64,000 nt of DNA from Streptomyces lasiicapitis (GTDB lineage: Bacteria > Actinomycetota > Actinomycetes > Streptomycetales > Streptomycetaceae): NCBI RefSeq assembly GCF_014646335.1, contig NZ_BMNG01000013.1:1-64000 (forward strand). The letters run 5' to 3'. Within the stretch, counting starts at the first letter, position 1; each line of letters begins with the position of its first letter. Shown here piece after piece: positions 17,114-25,611 of the stretch. The notes under the pieces are model-generated. The model searched no databases, was not told the origin of the DNA, and worked only from the letters and a program-made list of their open reading frames with translations. The translations under genes and the position numbers were made by a program.

Positions 17114-18571
17114 ATGGCGTCGTCGTCATCGGCATCGTCAACTCCGCCTCCGCGACCGAATCTCGCGTTCCGGCAGTTGCGCGGGCAGCGCTCGCCGGGC
17201 GAGTTCGCGGCCGCGGTGCGGCGGGCCGCGCGCGAGATCGGCGAGCGGGTGAGCTGCGACGCGCGGTACGTGGGCCGCGTCGAGGCGGGCGAGATCCGCT
17301 GTCCCAACTACGCGTACGAGCGGGTGTTCCTGCACATGTTCCCCGGCCGCACGCTGACGGACCTGGGCTTCGCGCCGCGCGCGGCGGTCCGGGGCCGCGG
17401 GGCGCGCGGGGCCGGGGACGCGCGCGGGGCGGACACCACGTACACGCATGACCGCGTGGACGCCCGGTACTCGCGCGTGCACGGCATGGAAAGCACCACC
17501 GGCGACGAGGAGAGCGACGTGCGGCGTCGCGCATTCATGACCAGCGGCACGGCCACGGTGGCCGTCGCCTCCCTGGGGGCCGTCGGGCTCCCCCTGGGCG
17601 GCGTCGCCGAGGCCGCCCGCGTCCGCGGGCACCGCCTGCGCGCGGCGGACGAGAACGAGGTGAGCGCGGTCGAGGAGGCCGTACGCCAGATCCGGCTGCT
17701 CGACGACCGGCACGGCGCCGACGGCCTGTACAAGCGGGCCGCCGCCCCCTTGCGCACGGCCTACGCCCTGCTCGACGCGGGCACCTCCCGGCAGGGCGGA
17801 CAGGCGGTGGCCGACCGGCTCTACTCGGGCGCGGGCGAACTCGCCATCTCCGTCGGCTGGCTCGCGCACGACTCGGGGCGCTTCGACGACGCCCGCTCGC
17901 ACTACGCGGAGGCCCTCGCGACGGCGCGGGTGGCGGGCGACCCCGCCCTGGAGGCGCACGCGTTCTGCAACACCGCGTTCCTGGCGCGGGACGCGGGACG
18001 GCCCCGGGAGGCGGTGCGCGCCGCGCAGGCCGCCGCGCGCGCGGCGCGGCAGCTCGGCTCGCCCCGGCTCCTTTCGCTGATCGCGCTGCGCGAGGCGGGC
18101 GGCTGGGCCGGGCTCGGCGACCGCGCGGGCTGCCGGCAGGCGCTCACGCGCGCGCACGCGCTGTTCGACATCGGCCCGTCCGAGACCGACCCGGAGTGGA
18201 TGACCTTCTACGGCCCCGCGGAACTCGCGGGCCTGGAGGCGCAGTGCTGGTCGGCGCTCGGCCACTGGGAGCACGCGTCCCGGCACGCGCAGCGCGCGGC
18301 GGGCGTCGCCTCGACGCAGACCCCCGAGTTCACCCGGAACATCGCCCTGTACACCGCCGAGCTGGCCGACGACCTGGCCCGCGCGGGCCGCCCCGACGAG
18401 GCCGCGGCGGCGGGCCTGCGGGTCCTGGCGCTGCTCGACGAGGTCCAGTCGTCACGGATCGAGTCCATGATCGCGACCACCGCGCGGCTGCTCCTTCCGC
18501 ACCAGCGGGCGGCGGGCGTGACGGAGTTCCTGGAGCAGCACGCCGCCCGCACGCGCGGGGTGACTATTTGA
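17114..18571 (+). CDS. HTH-TPR regulator with internal twin-arginine-like segment
   Basis: This 485-residue protein has an N-terminal Xre-like helix-turn-helix at about 15-75 (REIGERVSCDARYVGRVEAGE). A linker leads to VRRRAFMTSGTATVAVASLG (about 136-155), a twin-arginine motif plus hydrophobic stretch that looks like a Tat signal placed inside the protein. The rest is a set of tetratricopeptide-like helices (GRFDDARSHYAEALATARVAGDP; AGRPREAVRAAQAAARAARQLG). This architecture is shared by Streptomyces regulators of the NsdA-like group that affect differentiation; relationship is by architecture only. ATG 17114 follows GAGAGGA. The 3' end is followed by a tandem duplication carrying extra stop codons. 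Confidence 0.82.
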   Translation: MASSSSASSTPPPRPNLAFRQLRGQRSPGEFAAAVRRAAREIGERVSCDARYVGRVEAGEIRCPNYAYERVFLHMFPGRTLTDLGFAPRAAVRGRGARGAGDARGADTTYTHDRVDARYSRVHGMESTTGDEESDVRRRAFMTSGTATVAVASLGAVGLPLGGVAEAARVRGHRLRAADENEVSAVEEAVRQIRLLDDRHGADGLYKRAAAPLRTAYALLDAGTSRQGGQAVADRLYSGAGELAISVGWLAHDSGRFDDARSHYAEALATARVAGDPALEAHAFCNTAFLARDAGRPREAVRAAQAAARAARQLGSPRLLSLIALREAGGWAGLGDRAGCRQALTRAHALFDIGPSETDPEWMTFYGPAELAGLEAQCWSALGHWEHASRHAQRAAGVASTQTPEFTRNIALYTAELADDLARAGRPDEAAAAGLRVLALLDEVQSSRIESMIATTARLLLPHQRAAGVTEFLEQHAARTRGVTI

Positions 18572-18608
18572 CTGAGGCTCTTGACCGAGGCTCTGTGACC
18601 GAGGCTCT
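18569..18608 (+). repeat. Tandem triplication of a stop-codon-containing 13-14 bp unit
   Basis: The unit TGAcyGAGGCTCT(T/G) occurs three times, with its TGA at 18569, 18582 and 18596. The first TGA is the real stop of the HTH-TPR gene, and the third copy ends one base before the stop codon of the convergent histidine phosphatase gene. It fills the whole intergenic space. Confidence 0.85.
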
Positions 18609-19205
18609 TCAGCCGACCAGGTGCCCCGTGTCGTTCCACGCCTCCAGCGCGGGCTCTCCGTAGGCCCAGCCCAGGACCGAAAGGGACGTCGGGTTGAGGC
18701 GGATCCGGGACGCGAAGTCGATGTCGAAGCCCAGCCAGCGGGCGCCGATGGCGCGCAGGATGTGGCCGTGCGCGAAGACGAGGACGTCCCGGTCGGCCTC
18801 GCGCGCCCAGGCGACGACCTTGTCCGCGCGCGCGGACACCTGCGCCAGCGTCTCGCCGTCCGGCACCCCGTCGCGCCAGATGAACCAGCCGGGGCGCATG
18901 GCGTGGATGTCGGCGGGGGTAAGGCCGTCGTACGCGCCGTAGTCGAACTCCATCAGCGCGTCCCACTCCGCGGCCCGGTCCCCGAACCCGGCGATCTCGC
19001 ACGTCTCCCGCGCGCGGGACAGCGGGCTGGTGCGCACCTCGACACCGGGGAGGCCGTCGTAGGGCGCCCGGTGCAGGCGCTCGCCGAGGAGTTTCGCGCC
19101 GCGCCTGCCCTCTTCGAGGAGCGGGATGTCCGTCCTGCCGGTGTGCTTTCCGGACAGCGACCACTCGGTCTGTCCGTGCCGGGCCAGCAGGATGCGCGGT
19201 GCCAT
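18609..19205 (-). CDS. Histidine phosphatase (phosphoglycerate mutase-like)
   Basis: This 198-residue branch-1 histidine phosphatase has the phospho-acceptor motif LARHGQTEWS at residues 7-16. The second catalytic arginine region is VRTSPLSRARETCEIAG near 60, the acidic residue is in LMEFDYGAYDG, and the second histidine is in VLVFAHGHILRAIG near 150. Substrate is unknown; such proteins act on sugar phosphates or other small phosphate esters. ATG 19205 follows GGAAAGG. It is divergent from the PAP2 gene. Confidence 0.9.
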   Translation of the reverse strand: MAPRILLARHGQTEWSLSGKHTGRTDIPLLEEGRRGAKLLGERLHRAPYDGLPGVEVRTSPLSRARETCEIAGFGDRAAEWDALMEFDYGAYDGLTPADIHAMRPGWFIWRDGVPDGETLAQVSARADKVVAWAREADRDVLVFAHGHILRAIGARWLGFDIDFASRIRLNPTSLSVLGWAYGEPALEAWNDTGHLVG

Positions 19206-19220
19206 GAGGAGCCTTTCCAA

Positions 19221-19254
19221 AGAGCTGTGCAAGAGCTGTGCGAGAGAGCTGTGC
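19221..19254. repeat. Three direct copies of AGAGCTGTGC upstream of the histidine phosphatase gene
   Basis: The decamer occurs at 19221-19230, 19232-19241 and 19245-19254, within the promoter/leader of the histidine phosphatase gene. It could be a binding-site array or a decayed tandem duplication. Confidence 0.6.
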
Positions 19255-19479
19255 AAGCAGATGTTCAAGGAGATTTTCCGGGACAAAAGCGGACAGTCAC
19301 CCGTCCGTTCCTTCCATCATCACTCACACCGCGAAGGAGCAACCCCGGCGACGATCTCTGCGTCTTTGACGACCAGGGGGATGGCTCAGCGGCCTTCGCG
19401 TACGCCGTAAAGTGACCCAGCGGCCGTACGCCGCACGAACTGAGCGGGAACAGCGCGAATGAGATGGGGGACCCACCGG

Positions 19480-20580
19480 ATGCCGCAGACCGAGGCACAG
19501 GGCGCGGGCGCCGGCGGCATATCCGGGAACGGTACCGCGCGGCTCCGCCTGCGGTGGTGGACGGAGCTGCCGCTGATCCTGCTGGTGTACGGGGCCTACT
19601 CGGCCGGGCGGCTGCTCGCCCGCGGGGACGTCACGACCGCCGTGGGCCACGGCCTCGACATCCTGCGCGTCGAGAAGGCCCTGAACCTCAACCTCGAGCA
19701 TCCACTCAACCGGCTCTTCACGGCCCACACCTCGATCGGTGTCCCGGCGGACTTCTGGTACGCCTCGCTGCACTACGTGGTCACGCCGCTCGTGCTGATC
19801 TGGCTGTTCCGCAGCAGGGCCGTGCACTACGCCGCCGCCCGCACCTGGCTGATGGTCTCCACCCTCATCGGCCTGATCGGCTTCACACTGATGCCGACCT
19901 GCCCGCCTCGTCTTCTTGAGAAGAGCCACGGGTTCGTCGACACGATGGCGCAGTACAGCGACTGGGGCTGGTGGGGCGGCCAGGCCAGCGCGCCGCGCGG
20001 GCTCGGCGGCATGACCAACCAGTACGCGGCGATGCCCAGCCTGCACGTCGGCTGGTCGCTGTGGTGCGGCGTGGTGCTGTGGAAGTACGGCCGCACGCCC
20101 CTGCTGAAGACGATCGCCGTCGCCTACCCGCTGCTCACCACCGTCGTCGTCATGGGCACCGCCAACCACTACTTCTTCGACGCGCTCGCGGGCGTGGCCG
20201 TGATGGGTCTGGGGCTGCTGCTCGTCCGGCCCGTGCGGAACGCCGCCGCTCGGGTCAAGGCACGGCTGCAGCCGGTTGTCGCCACGGCGCTCGCCGCGCG
20301 CGGCAACGGCTCCGCTGCGCGCCCGGAAGGCGCCTCGGTCGCCTCTTCCGTCGCCAAGGCCCCGGCAGAGTCCTCCAATGTCAGTGGTGGATGCCAGACT
20401 TCGGCGGGTGAGCGAATTCCCCATCAGCGCAAGCTCGGCGCCGAGCCGGGCGTCGGCAGCGGTGCCGCGGGCAAGCCTGCCGGAAAGCCCCGCGGGAGCA
20501 AGGGCGGCAGACCCGCAGGCCGCGCCGCGGACACCGGGGACGGCGCTGCGGCAACGGCTCGCGGAACTGCGCGGACCTGA
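19480..20580 (+). CDS. PAP2-family membrane phosphatase
   Basis: This 366-residue integral membrane protein has at least five hydrophobic segments. The PAP2 motifs are in place: CPPRL region near 140, the central MPSLHVGWS near 190 and the distal H-YFFDALAGV near 232. The family dephosphorylates lipid phosphates or transfers inositol phosphate headgroups. A basic, low-complexity tail of about 110 residues (KPAGKPRGSKGGRPAGR) follows the last membrane helix. ATG 19480 is preferred over ATG 19459 because GGGGGA lies before it. The tail region overlaps the next gene by about 200 bp in another frame, which is odd; the tail or the next gene's start may be mis-set. Confidence 0.87.
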   Translation: MPQTEAQGAGAGGISGNGTARLRLRWWTELPLILLVYGAYSAGRLLARGDVTTAVGHGLDILRVEKALNLNLEHPLNRLFTAHTSIGVPADFWYASLHYVVTPLVLIWLFRSRAVHYAAARTWLMVSTLIGLIGFTLMPTCPPRLLEKSHGFVDTMAQYSDWGWWGGQASAPRGLGGMTNQYAAMPSLHVGWSLWCGVVLWKYGRTPLLKTIAVAYPLLTTVVVMGTANHYFFDALAGVAVMGLGLLLVRPVRNAAARVKARLQPVVATALAARGNGSAARPEGASVASSVAKAPAESSNVSGGCQTSAGERIPHQRKLGAEPGVGSGAAGKPAGKPRGSKGGRPAGRAADTGDGAAATARGTART

Positions 20581-21769
20581 CGTACGGCCGCAGCCCCTGG
20601 ACGCCCGCGCCCTCGCGGCACTCGCGGCGAACCCGGGGTGCGGTCGGCGCGCCCTCCTCGACGGCGCGGGGGTGCCGAAGGCGGCCCTCGCGGAGTCCCT
20701 CGGCTCGCCCTCCGGCTTCGGGCAGTCGCAGTTCGCCTTCATGCGGGGGCACGCCTTCGAGGCGCGGGTGAAGTCCGACGGCGGCACGGAGCTGCTGCGC
20801 CTCACGCACGCGTGCCTGGGCGGCGGGCCCGAGCCCGAGCCCGGCACCGCGCGCGTTCCGGACCTCACGGCGGCCGGTCCCGAAGGCCGCGCGGGCCGCA
20901 CCGCCCTCGCCCTGCGCGAGGCCACGGCCGCCGGTGCCTGGACGCTGCTCGACCACCCCATGCTGGCCCTGGACGTCGCGGGCACGCCCGCCTTCCTGGA
21001 GCCGGACGCGGTGGTCGTCGCGCCGGACGGGACCTGGACGGTCGTCGAGATCAAGTCCTTCCCGATGATCGACGGGGCTGCGGACGCGGCGAAGGTGGGG
21101 GCGGCCGCGCGGCAGGCCGCGGTGTATGTGCTGGCTCTGGAGCGGGTTGCGGCGCAGGTCGCTGCGCAGGACTCCGGGCACGTCTCCGAGCAGGGCGCCT
21201 CGCAGGCCGGTGAGGGTGCCGGTCTCGTGCCCGAGGTGCGGCAGCGGGCGCTGCTCGTCTGCCCCAAGGACTTCTCGAACCTTCCGGCCGCGTCCCCCGT
21301 GGACATCCGCAAGCAGCTCGCCGTCACCCGGCGCCAGCTCTCCCGGCTGACCCGCGTCGAGGACATCGCGGCCACGCTGCCGCCCGGCACGACGTTCGAC
21401 GTCAACCGGCCCGCCGCCGAGCTGGCCGCCGCGGTCGACGCGGTGCCCGCCACGTACGCCCCCGAGTGCCTGGCCGCCTGCGAGCTGGCCTTCCACTGCC
21501 GCGACCGGGCCCGCGCGGCGGGCGAGCTCACGTCCCTCGGGCGCTCCCTGCGGGCCGACCTCGGGACGCTCACGACGGTCGAGGAGGCGCTTGCCGCCGC
21601 GCGCGGTGCGGCGGGGGATCCGGATGATCCGGCCGTGGTGGCGCTGCGGTGGGCGGGGGCGTTGCGGGCCGAGGCGTTGGGTGAGTCGTGGGGTGGCTCG
21701 GCCTCGGAGACTTCGTCGGATGGCGTGGCTGCCACGGCGACGGTTGCCGGAGGTGTGCGTTGTCCCTGA
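20378..21769 (+). CDS. RecB/Cas4-like PD-(D/E)XK nuclease
   Basis: This 463-residue protein has a nuclease core at about 125-250. FGQSQFAFMRGHAFEARV leads in, and the catalytic pair is the Asp in LEPDAVVVAPDG near 209 and EIK in WTVVEIKSF near 224. Near the C-terminus, ECLAACELAFHC spaces cysteines as C-x3-C-x5-C, reminiscent of the iron-sulfur cluster in Cas4/AddB-type nucleases. The N-terminal 80 residues are low-complexity and overlap the PAP2 gene. ATG 20378 is the chosen start, and a start some way downstream is possible. Its stop codon overlaps the start of the next gene, and a helicase gene follows, so the three products probably work together on DNA. Confidence 0.75.
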   Translation: MSVVDARLRRVSEFPISASSAPSRASAAVPRASLPESPAGARAADPQAAPRTPGTALRQRLAELRGPDVRPQPLDARALAALAANPGCGRRALLDGAGVPKAALAESLGSPSGFGQSQFAFMRGHAFEARVKSDGGTELLRLTHACLGGGPEPEPGTARVPDLTAAGPEGRAGRTALALREATAAGAWTLLDHPMLALDVAGTPAFLEPDAVVVAPDGTWTVVEIKSFPMIDGAADAAKVGAAARQAAVYVLALERVAAQVAAQDSGHVSEQGASQAGEGAGLVPEVRQRALLVCPKDFSNLPAASPVDIRKQLAVTRRQLSRLTRVEDIAATLPPGTTFDVNRPAAELAAAVDAVPATYAPECLAACELAFHCRDRARAAGELTSLGRSLRADLGTLTTVEEALAAARGAAGDPDDPAVVALRWAGALRAEALGESWGGSASETSSDGVAATATVAGGVRCP

Positions 21770-23391
21770 TCGACAATCTGGCCCGCCTTGAGGCCACTGC
21801 CGGTGGGCGCGCCCGGCCGCGGGCCACCGTGCGGCACCGGCACCTCTCCGAGCGGCCCCTCGTCTTCGTGCCGCTCGTCACCGCCGGTGAAGCGGGCGCC
21901 CCGCTCGGCGCCCTGATCGGCACCGAGCGCACATCCCCGCGGCTGCTCACCGTGCCCCAGCCCCGCGACCGCGACCTGCGCTTCGCCTTCCTGTCCCGGC
22001 TCGCCGAGATCCTGCTGCCGTACGTGGAGTCGTACGAAGGCGACGTCGAGGCGGCCGAGCGCACGGAGGCCGACGCGGAGACCGGCAAGCGCGTCAAGGT
22101 CGAGGTCGAGCTGTGCGCGGACGCCCCGCAGCTCATCGTGCCGAGCCGCGCGGGCGTCGAGTTCGTGCGGCTGCTCGGCCGGTCGATGCGGTTCCGGCGT
22201 ACGGCCGAGCAGGATCCGGACGCGCCGTATCCCGCGCCTCCGCGCGTGCCGCTCCTCGGGCGCTGGCTCACGCACTTCGGCGAGCGCTCCCGGGTGCCCG
22301 GCTCGGCGCTCCTGCTCGCCATGACCGACCTGCTGTCCCGGCACTGGGCCACCGGCCAGTCCTCCCTGGAGGAACAGCACTTGGGCGCGTTGCTTGCCTG
22401 GATCGAGGCGCCCGAGGGCACGTCGGGCGCCGAGGCCGCGCTCCGCGCGGAGCTGGCCCGCGGCGCCGACGGGCAGTTGCTGTGCCCGCCCGCCGGGCCC
22501 GCCACCGACCCGGCCTTCGACAACCAGCTCCTGGCGCCCGCCATCGAGCGCTACGACCGCGCGCGTACCGCACTCGCCGCCGCCTCCGACGGTGTCGAGG
22601 CGGACGGACTGCTCGCCGCCCTCGCCGCCGCCGAGCGGGACATCGACGCCCTGGTCGAGAGCCGTACGCGCCCCACCTGGGACGCCGTGTGGCGCGGCCT
22701 CGACGCTCTGTGCACGCTGCCCGAGGCGCCGCACGCCGTCGACCGGTGGCGCGGGGACCGGTGGTCGTTCACCGGCCACCGCGACCGCGTCGCCGCGGGC
22801 GAGCCACCGCAGCCGCGCGTCGACGACGCGGTCACCGCCGCCAACAAGCTCGGCACCCGCGAGCGGGAGCAGGCCCGGCTCGACGCCCAGGAGGCCCTGG
22901 ACGATCCCCTGGTCATGGCCGGGCGGCGGCTCGCCGGTGAGGCCTTCGCCGGAGTGGTGACCGATGTCGTCATGGCCTACAGCGAGGGGCGTTCGCCCCG
23001 GCCTCGGCCGCTGGTCACCGTGCGGACGGGTGATCGGCCGCATCTTGATGCCGGCGTGAAGGTGTATCGGTCCCTTGAAGGGAAGCCTCAGGCCGCGCAG
23101 TTCGTCGCGTACGACGCCGACGCCGACGCCGACAGTGACGATGTCGGTGGCGGTGGCCGCCTTGTCGTGCTTCGCGTCCTGGACAAGATGGGGCGCGGCA
23201 AGGAAGCCGAGCCCGGGTCCGTGCCCGAGGTCGGGGATCGGTTGTGTTGGACGCTCTTCGAGCATGAGCAGCGGGGTGGGCCCCGGTTGCCCGAGCCTGA
23301 GGACACTCCCTGGACGCATGGGGGGCCGCCTGAGGGTGCGGGTCCCCTCGGTGAGCGCTCCGACGCCGTGACCTCGGAGGACATTCTGTGA
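21760..23391 (+). CDS. Unrecognised 543-residue protein in the nuclease-helicase operon
   Basis: I do not recognise a family. TTG at 21760 is the start because GGAGGTG lies five bases upstream. The gene overlaps the nuclease stop (21767-21769), and its own stop overlaps the helicase start by GTGA. The protein is soluble, helical in the middle, with an acidic run DADADADSDD near residue 455. A C-terminal part with alternating strands (GRLVVLRVLDKM; VGDRLCWTLFEH) could be an OB- or beta-barrel-like domain. Translational coupling to both neighbours strongly implies it is a subunit or adaptor of the same machine. Confidence 0.8.
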   Translation: MSLIDNLARLEATAGGRARPRATVRHRHLSERPLVFVPLVTAGEAGAPLGALIGTERTSPRLLTVPQPRDRDLRFAFLSRLAEILLPYVESYEGDVEAAERTEADAETGKRVKVEVELCADAPQLIVPSRAGVEFVRLLGRSMRFRRTAEQDPDAPYPAPPRVPLLGRWLTHFGERSRVPGSALLLAMTDLLSRHWATGQSSLEEQHLGALLAWIEAPEGTSGAEAALRAELARGADGQLLCPPAGPATDPAFDNQLLAPAIERYDRARTALAAASDGVEADGLLAALAAAERDIDALVESRTRPTWDAVWRGLDALCTLPEAPHAVDRWRGDRWSFTGHRDRVAAGEPPQPRVDDAVTAANKLGTREREQARLDAQEALDDPLVMAGRRLAGEAFAGVVTDVVMAYSEGRSPRPRPLVTVRTGDRPHLDAGVKVYRSLEGKPQAAQFVAYDADADADSDDVGGGGRLVVLRVLDKMGRGKEAEPGSVPEVGDRLCWTLFEHEQRGGPRLPEPEDTPWTHGGPPEGAGPLGERSDAVTSEDIL

Positions 23392-24722
23392 CCGTCTCCT
23401 TCGACCCCGCCGCCGAGGCCTCTCGGGCCACCGACGCGATCCTGCGCGACACGCTGCACGGCGCCCACCGCGGCGTCGTCGTGGACTCGCCTCCCGGCGC
23501 CGGGAAGTCCACCCTCGTCGTGCGCGCCGCGCTCGAACTGGCCGCCGCCGGGCGGCCCCTGATGGTCGTCGCCCAGACCAACGCCCAGGTCGACGACCTC
23601 GTCCTGCGCCTCGCCGAGAAGAACCCCGAGCTGCCCGTCGGGCGGCTCCACAGCAGCGACTCCGACCCGTACGACAAGGCGCTCGACGAGCTGCCCCACG
23701 TACGCAAGTCCGCCAAGGCCGGTGACCTCGCGGGGCTCGACGTCGTCGTGTCCACCGCCGCGAAGTGGGGGCACGTCAAGGGTGTCGAGCCCTGGCGGCA
23801 CGCCATCGTGGACGAGGCCTACCAGATGCGGTCGGACGCCCTGCTCGCCGTCGCCGGGCTCTTCGAACGGGCCCTGTTCGTGGGCGACCCCGGGCAGTTG
23901 GACCCCTTCGCCATCGCCGAGGCCGAGCAGTGGGCCGGGCTCGCCTACGACCCCTCCGCCAGCGCCGTGACCACGCTCCTCGCGCACAATCCGGGGCTGC
24001 CGCAGCATCGGCTTCCCGTGTCGTGGCGGCTGCCCGCGTCCGCCGCGCCGCTGGTGTCCGACGCGTTCTATCCGTACACGCCGTTCCGTAGTGGTACGGG
24101 GCACGGGGACCGGATGCTGAACTTCGGCGTGCCGTCGGACGGTTCGGGGCCCGACCGCGTCATCGACGAGGCCGCCGCCTCCGGGTGGGGGCTCCTTGAG
24201 CTGCCCGCCCGGCATACGCCGCGTACGGACCCCGAGGCCGTGCGGGCCGTCGCGCTCGTCGTGCGGCGGTTGCTCGACCGGGGTGGGGTCGCCACGTCCG
24301 AGCGGTCGCCGGAGCCCGTGCCGGTCACCGCCGACCGGATCGCGGTGGGGACCGCGCACCGGGACCAGGCCGCCGCCGTGCGCGGTGCGCTCGCCTCGCT
24401 CGGGGTCGTCGATGTGACCGTGGACACCGCGAACCGGTTGCAGGGGCGGGAGTTCGACGTGACCGTCGTGCTGCATCCGCTGTCCGGGCGGCCGGACGCG
24501 ACGGCGTTCCACCTGGAGACGGGGCGACTGTGCGTGCTCGCCTCCCGACACCGGCACGCGTGCATCGTGGTGTGCCGCGCGGGCGTGAGCACCCTCCTGG
24601 ACGACCATCCGTCAACGGATCCCGTCCGCCTGGGAGTCACGGTCAAGTTCCCGGACGGCTGGGAGGCCAACCACGCCATTCTCGCCCGGCTGGCCGAGCA
24701 TCGGGTGTCTTGGCGGCCCTAG
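23388..24722 (+). CDS. Superfamily 1 (Upf1/Dna2-like) helicase
   Basis: This 444-residue P-loop protein shows the SF1 helicase motifs in order. Motif I/Walker A is SPPGAGKSTLVV near residue 35, Ia is VVAQTNAQVDDL, and motif II is IVDEAYQM near 140. Motif III is FVGDPGQLDPF near 165, IV is SWRLPASA near 213, V is DTANRLQGREFDVTVV near 350, and VI is LASRHRHACIVV near 385. DEAY instead of DEAD/DEAQ is within the Upf1/Dna2 range. Its GTG overlaps the previous stop. With the nuclease two genes upstream it resembles a split form of fused RecB-nuclease/Upf1-helicase proteins. Confidence 0.85.
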   Translation: MTVSFDPAAEASRATDAILRDTLHGAHRGVVVDSPPGAGKSTLVVRAALELAAAGRPLMVVAQTNAQVDDLVLRLAEKNPELPVGRLHSSDSDPYDKALDELPHVRKSAKAGDLAGLDVVVSTAAKWGHVKGVEPWRHAIVDEAYQMRSDALLAVAGLFERALFVGDPGQLDPFAIAEAEQWAGLAYDPSASAVTTLLAHNPGLPQHRLPVSWRLPASAAPLVSDAFYPYTPFRSGTGHGDRMLNFGVPSDGSGPDRVIDEAAASGWGLLELPARHTPRTDPEAVRAVALVVRRLLDRGGVATSERSPEPVPVTADRIAVGTAHRDQAAAVRGALASLGVVDVTVDTANRLQGREFDVTVVLHPLSGRPDATAFHLETGRLCVLASRHRHACIVVCRAGVSTLLDDHPSTDPVRLGVTVKFPDGWEANHAILARLAEHRVSWRP

Positions 24723-25202
24723 GTCGGATGGCTACTTTCCCGCCGGTGGGAGTTGCTCCGCCTATGGTCCGGTGGTGGGGCGGGGCCGCGCCGGTATGTC
24801 CGTGCTCGCGCGTGGGCGCCGGAGGCGTTTCCTGTGCGTACGGCGGGGTCGGGCGGGCTGCGCGCGGACATACCGGCACGTCCCCTCCGGTCCGTCGGCG
24901 GCTTTCCCCTTCGGTGGGGGTTGAGCGGTCGGCTTTCCCGTCCGGGGGGGGTGCCCGCCCGGCCGTTCTGCCGTACCTGCTGTGGGCAGCTGGGCCGCCA
25001 GGGGCGGCTCCCGCCCCTTAAAGGCAGCCCACGTCTACGGGGCGGGAAAGTGGGGGCAAGGTCGGCTCCCGGCAGGCGGGGGCGCCAGGGGTGGCGGTCA
25101 CCCCGGGGCCGCTCAAGGGAACGCCGCGCGAACGTCGCGGGCGTCTTGCGGGGCGGGGGACAATGGGTGTGGCCACGCGGCGTACGACGAGAGGAAAACG
25201 AC
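24723..25202. other. 480-bp gap with long-range inverted repeat, no gene seen
   Basis: No reading frame here looks coding. A perfect 13-bp inverted repeat (GCCGGTATGTCCG at 24790-24802 and its complement at 24865-24877) brackets 62 bases. Several GC-rich short hairpins follow (around 25000-25030). The composition recalls noncoding intergenic elements of Streptomyces, but I cannot name it. The last 50 bases hold the ribosome binding site of the next gene. Confidence 0.55.
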
Positions 25203-25610
25203 ATGGCGGAGCCCTCGCGGCCCCGGTCCAGCCAGCGCATGCGCCCCGCACCGCTCCTCTTCGAGCCCGCGGAAGCCGCCGCCGACCCCGAGCACTTCTT
25301 CGACCTGGAGTCGATGGAGGACCCGCGCGAACTGCTCGCCCGGGCCACCGAGTTGACCCTCGCCTTCCGGGCCGCCACCGACCGCTCCGTCGAGTTCCAG
25401 GCCATCGCCGCCGCCCAGCTCGCCGACCCGCGCCGCTTCGACCGGCTCACCACGGCCGACATCGCCGAGCGCGCCCAGTGGACCGAGGACTACGCGAAGA
25501 AGATGGTCGAGTTCGGTCGGGAGTTGATGGGTGGGAGTGAGGGCGGCGGGTCCGGTGCGGGTGGTGCGGGTGGCGCCGGTGCGGATTCCGGGCCCCCGTT
25601 GCCCCACTGA
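25203..25610 (+). CDS. Conserved hypothetical helical protein (135 aa)
   Basis: The core, about residues 15-110, is acidic and helical (DPEHFFDLESMEDPRELLARA; LTTADIAERAQWTEDYAKKMVEFGRELM) and is followed by a Gly/Ala tail. The ATG is preceded by GAGAGGAAA. No domain is recognised. The segment TTADIAERAQWTEDYAKKM could be a helix-turn-helix-like element, but this is weak. Confidence 0.7.
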   Translation: MAEPSRPRSSQRMRPAPLLFEPAEAAADPEHFFDLESMEDPRELLARATELTLAFRAATDRSVEFQAIAAAQLADPRRFDRLTTADIAERAQWTEDYAKKMVEFGRELMGGSEGGGSGAGGAGGAGADSGPPLPH

Positions 25611-25611
25611 G

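Noticed and set aside
19324..23319. 1331-codon open frame opposite the PAP2, nuclease and middle genes
   Set aside because: It is an antisense shadow produced by high GC at third codon positions. The composition is Arg/Gly/Ala-rich with no domain, and the sense-strand genes have recognisable motifs.
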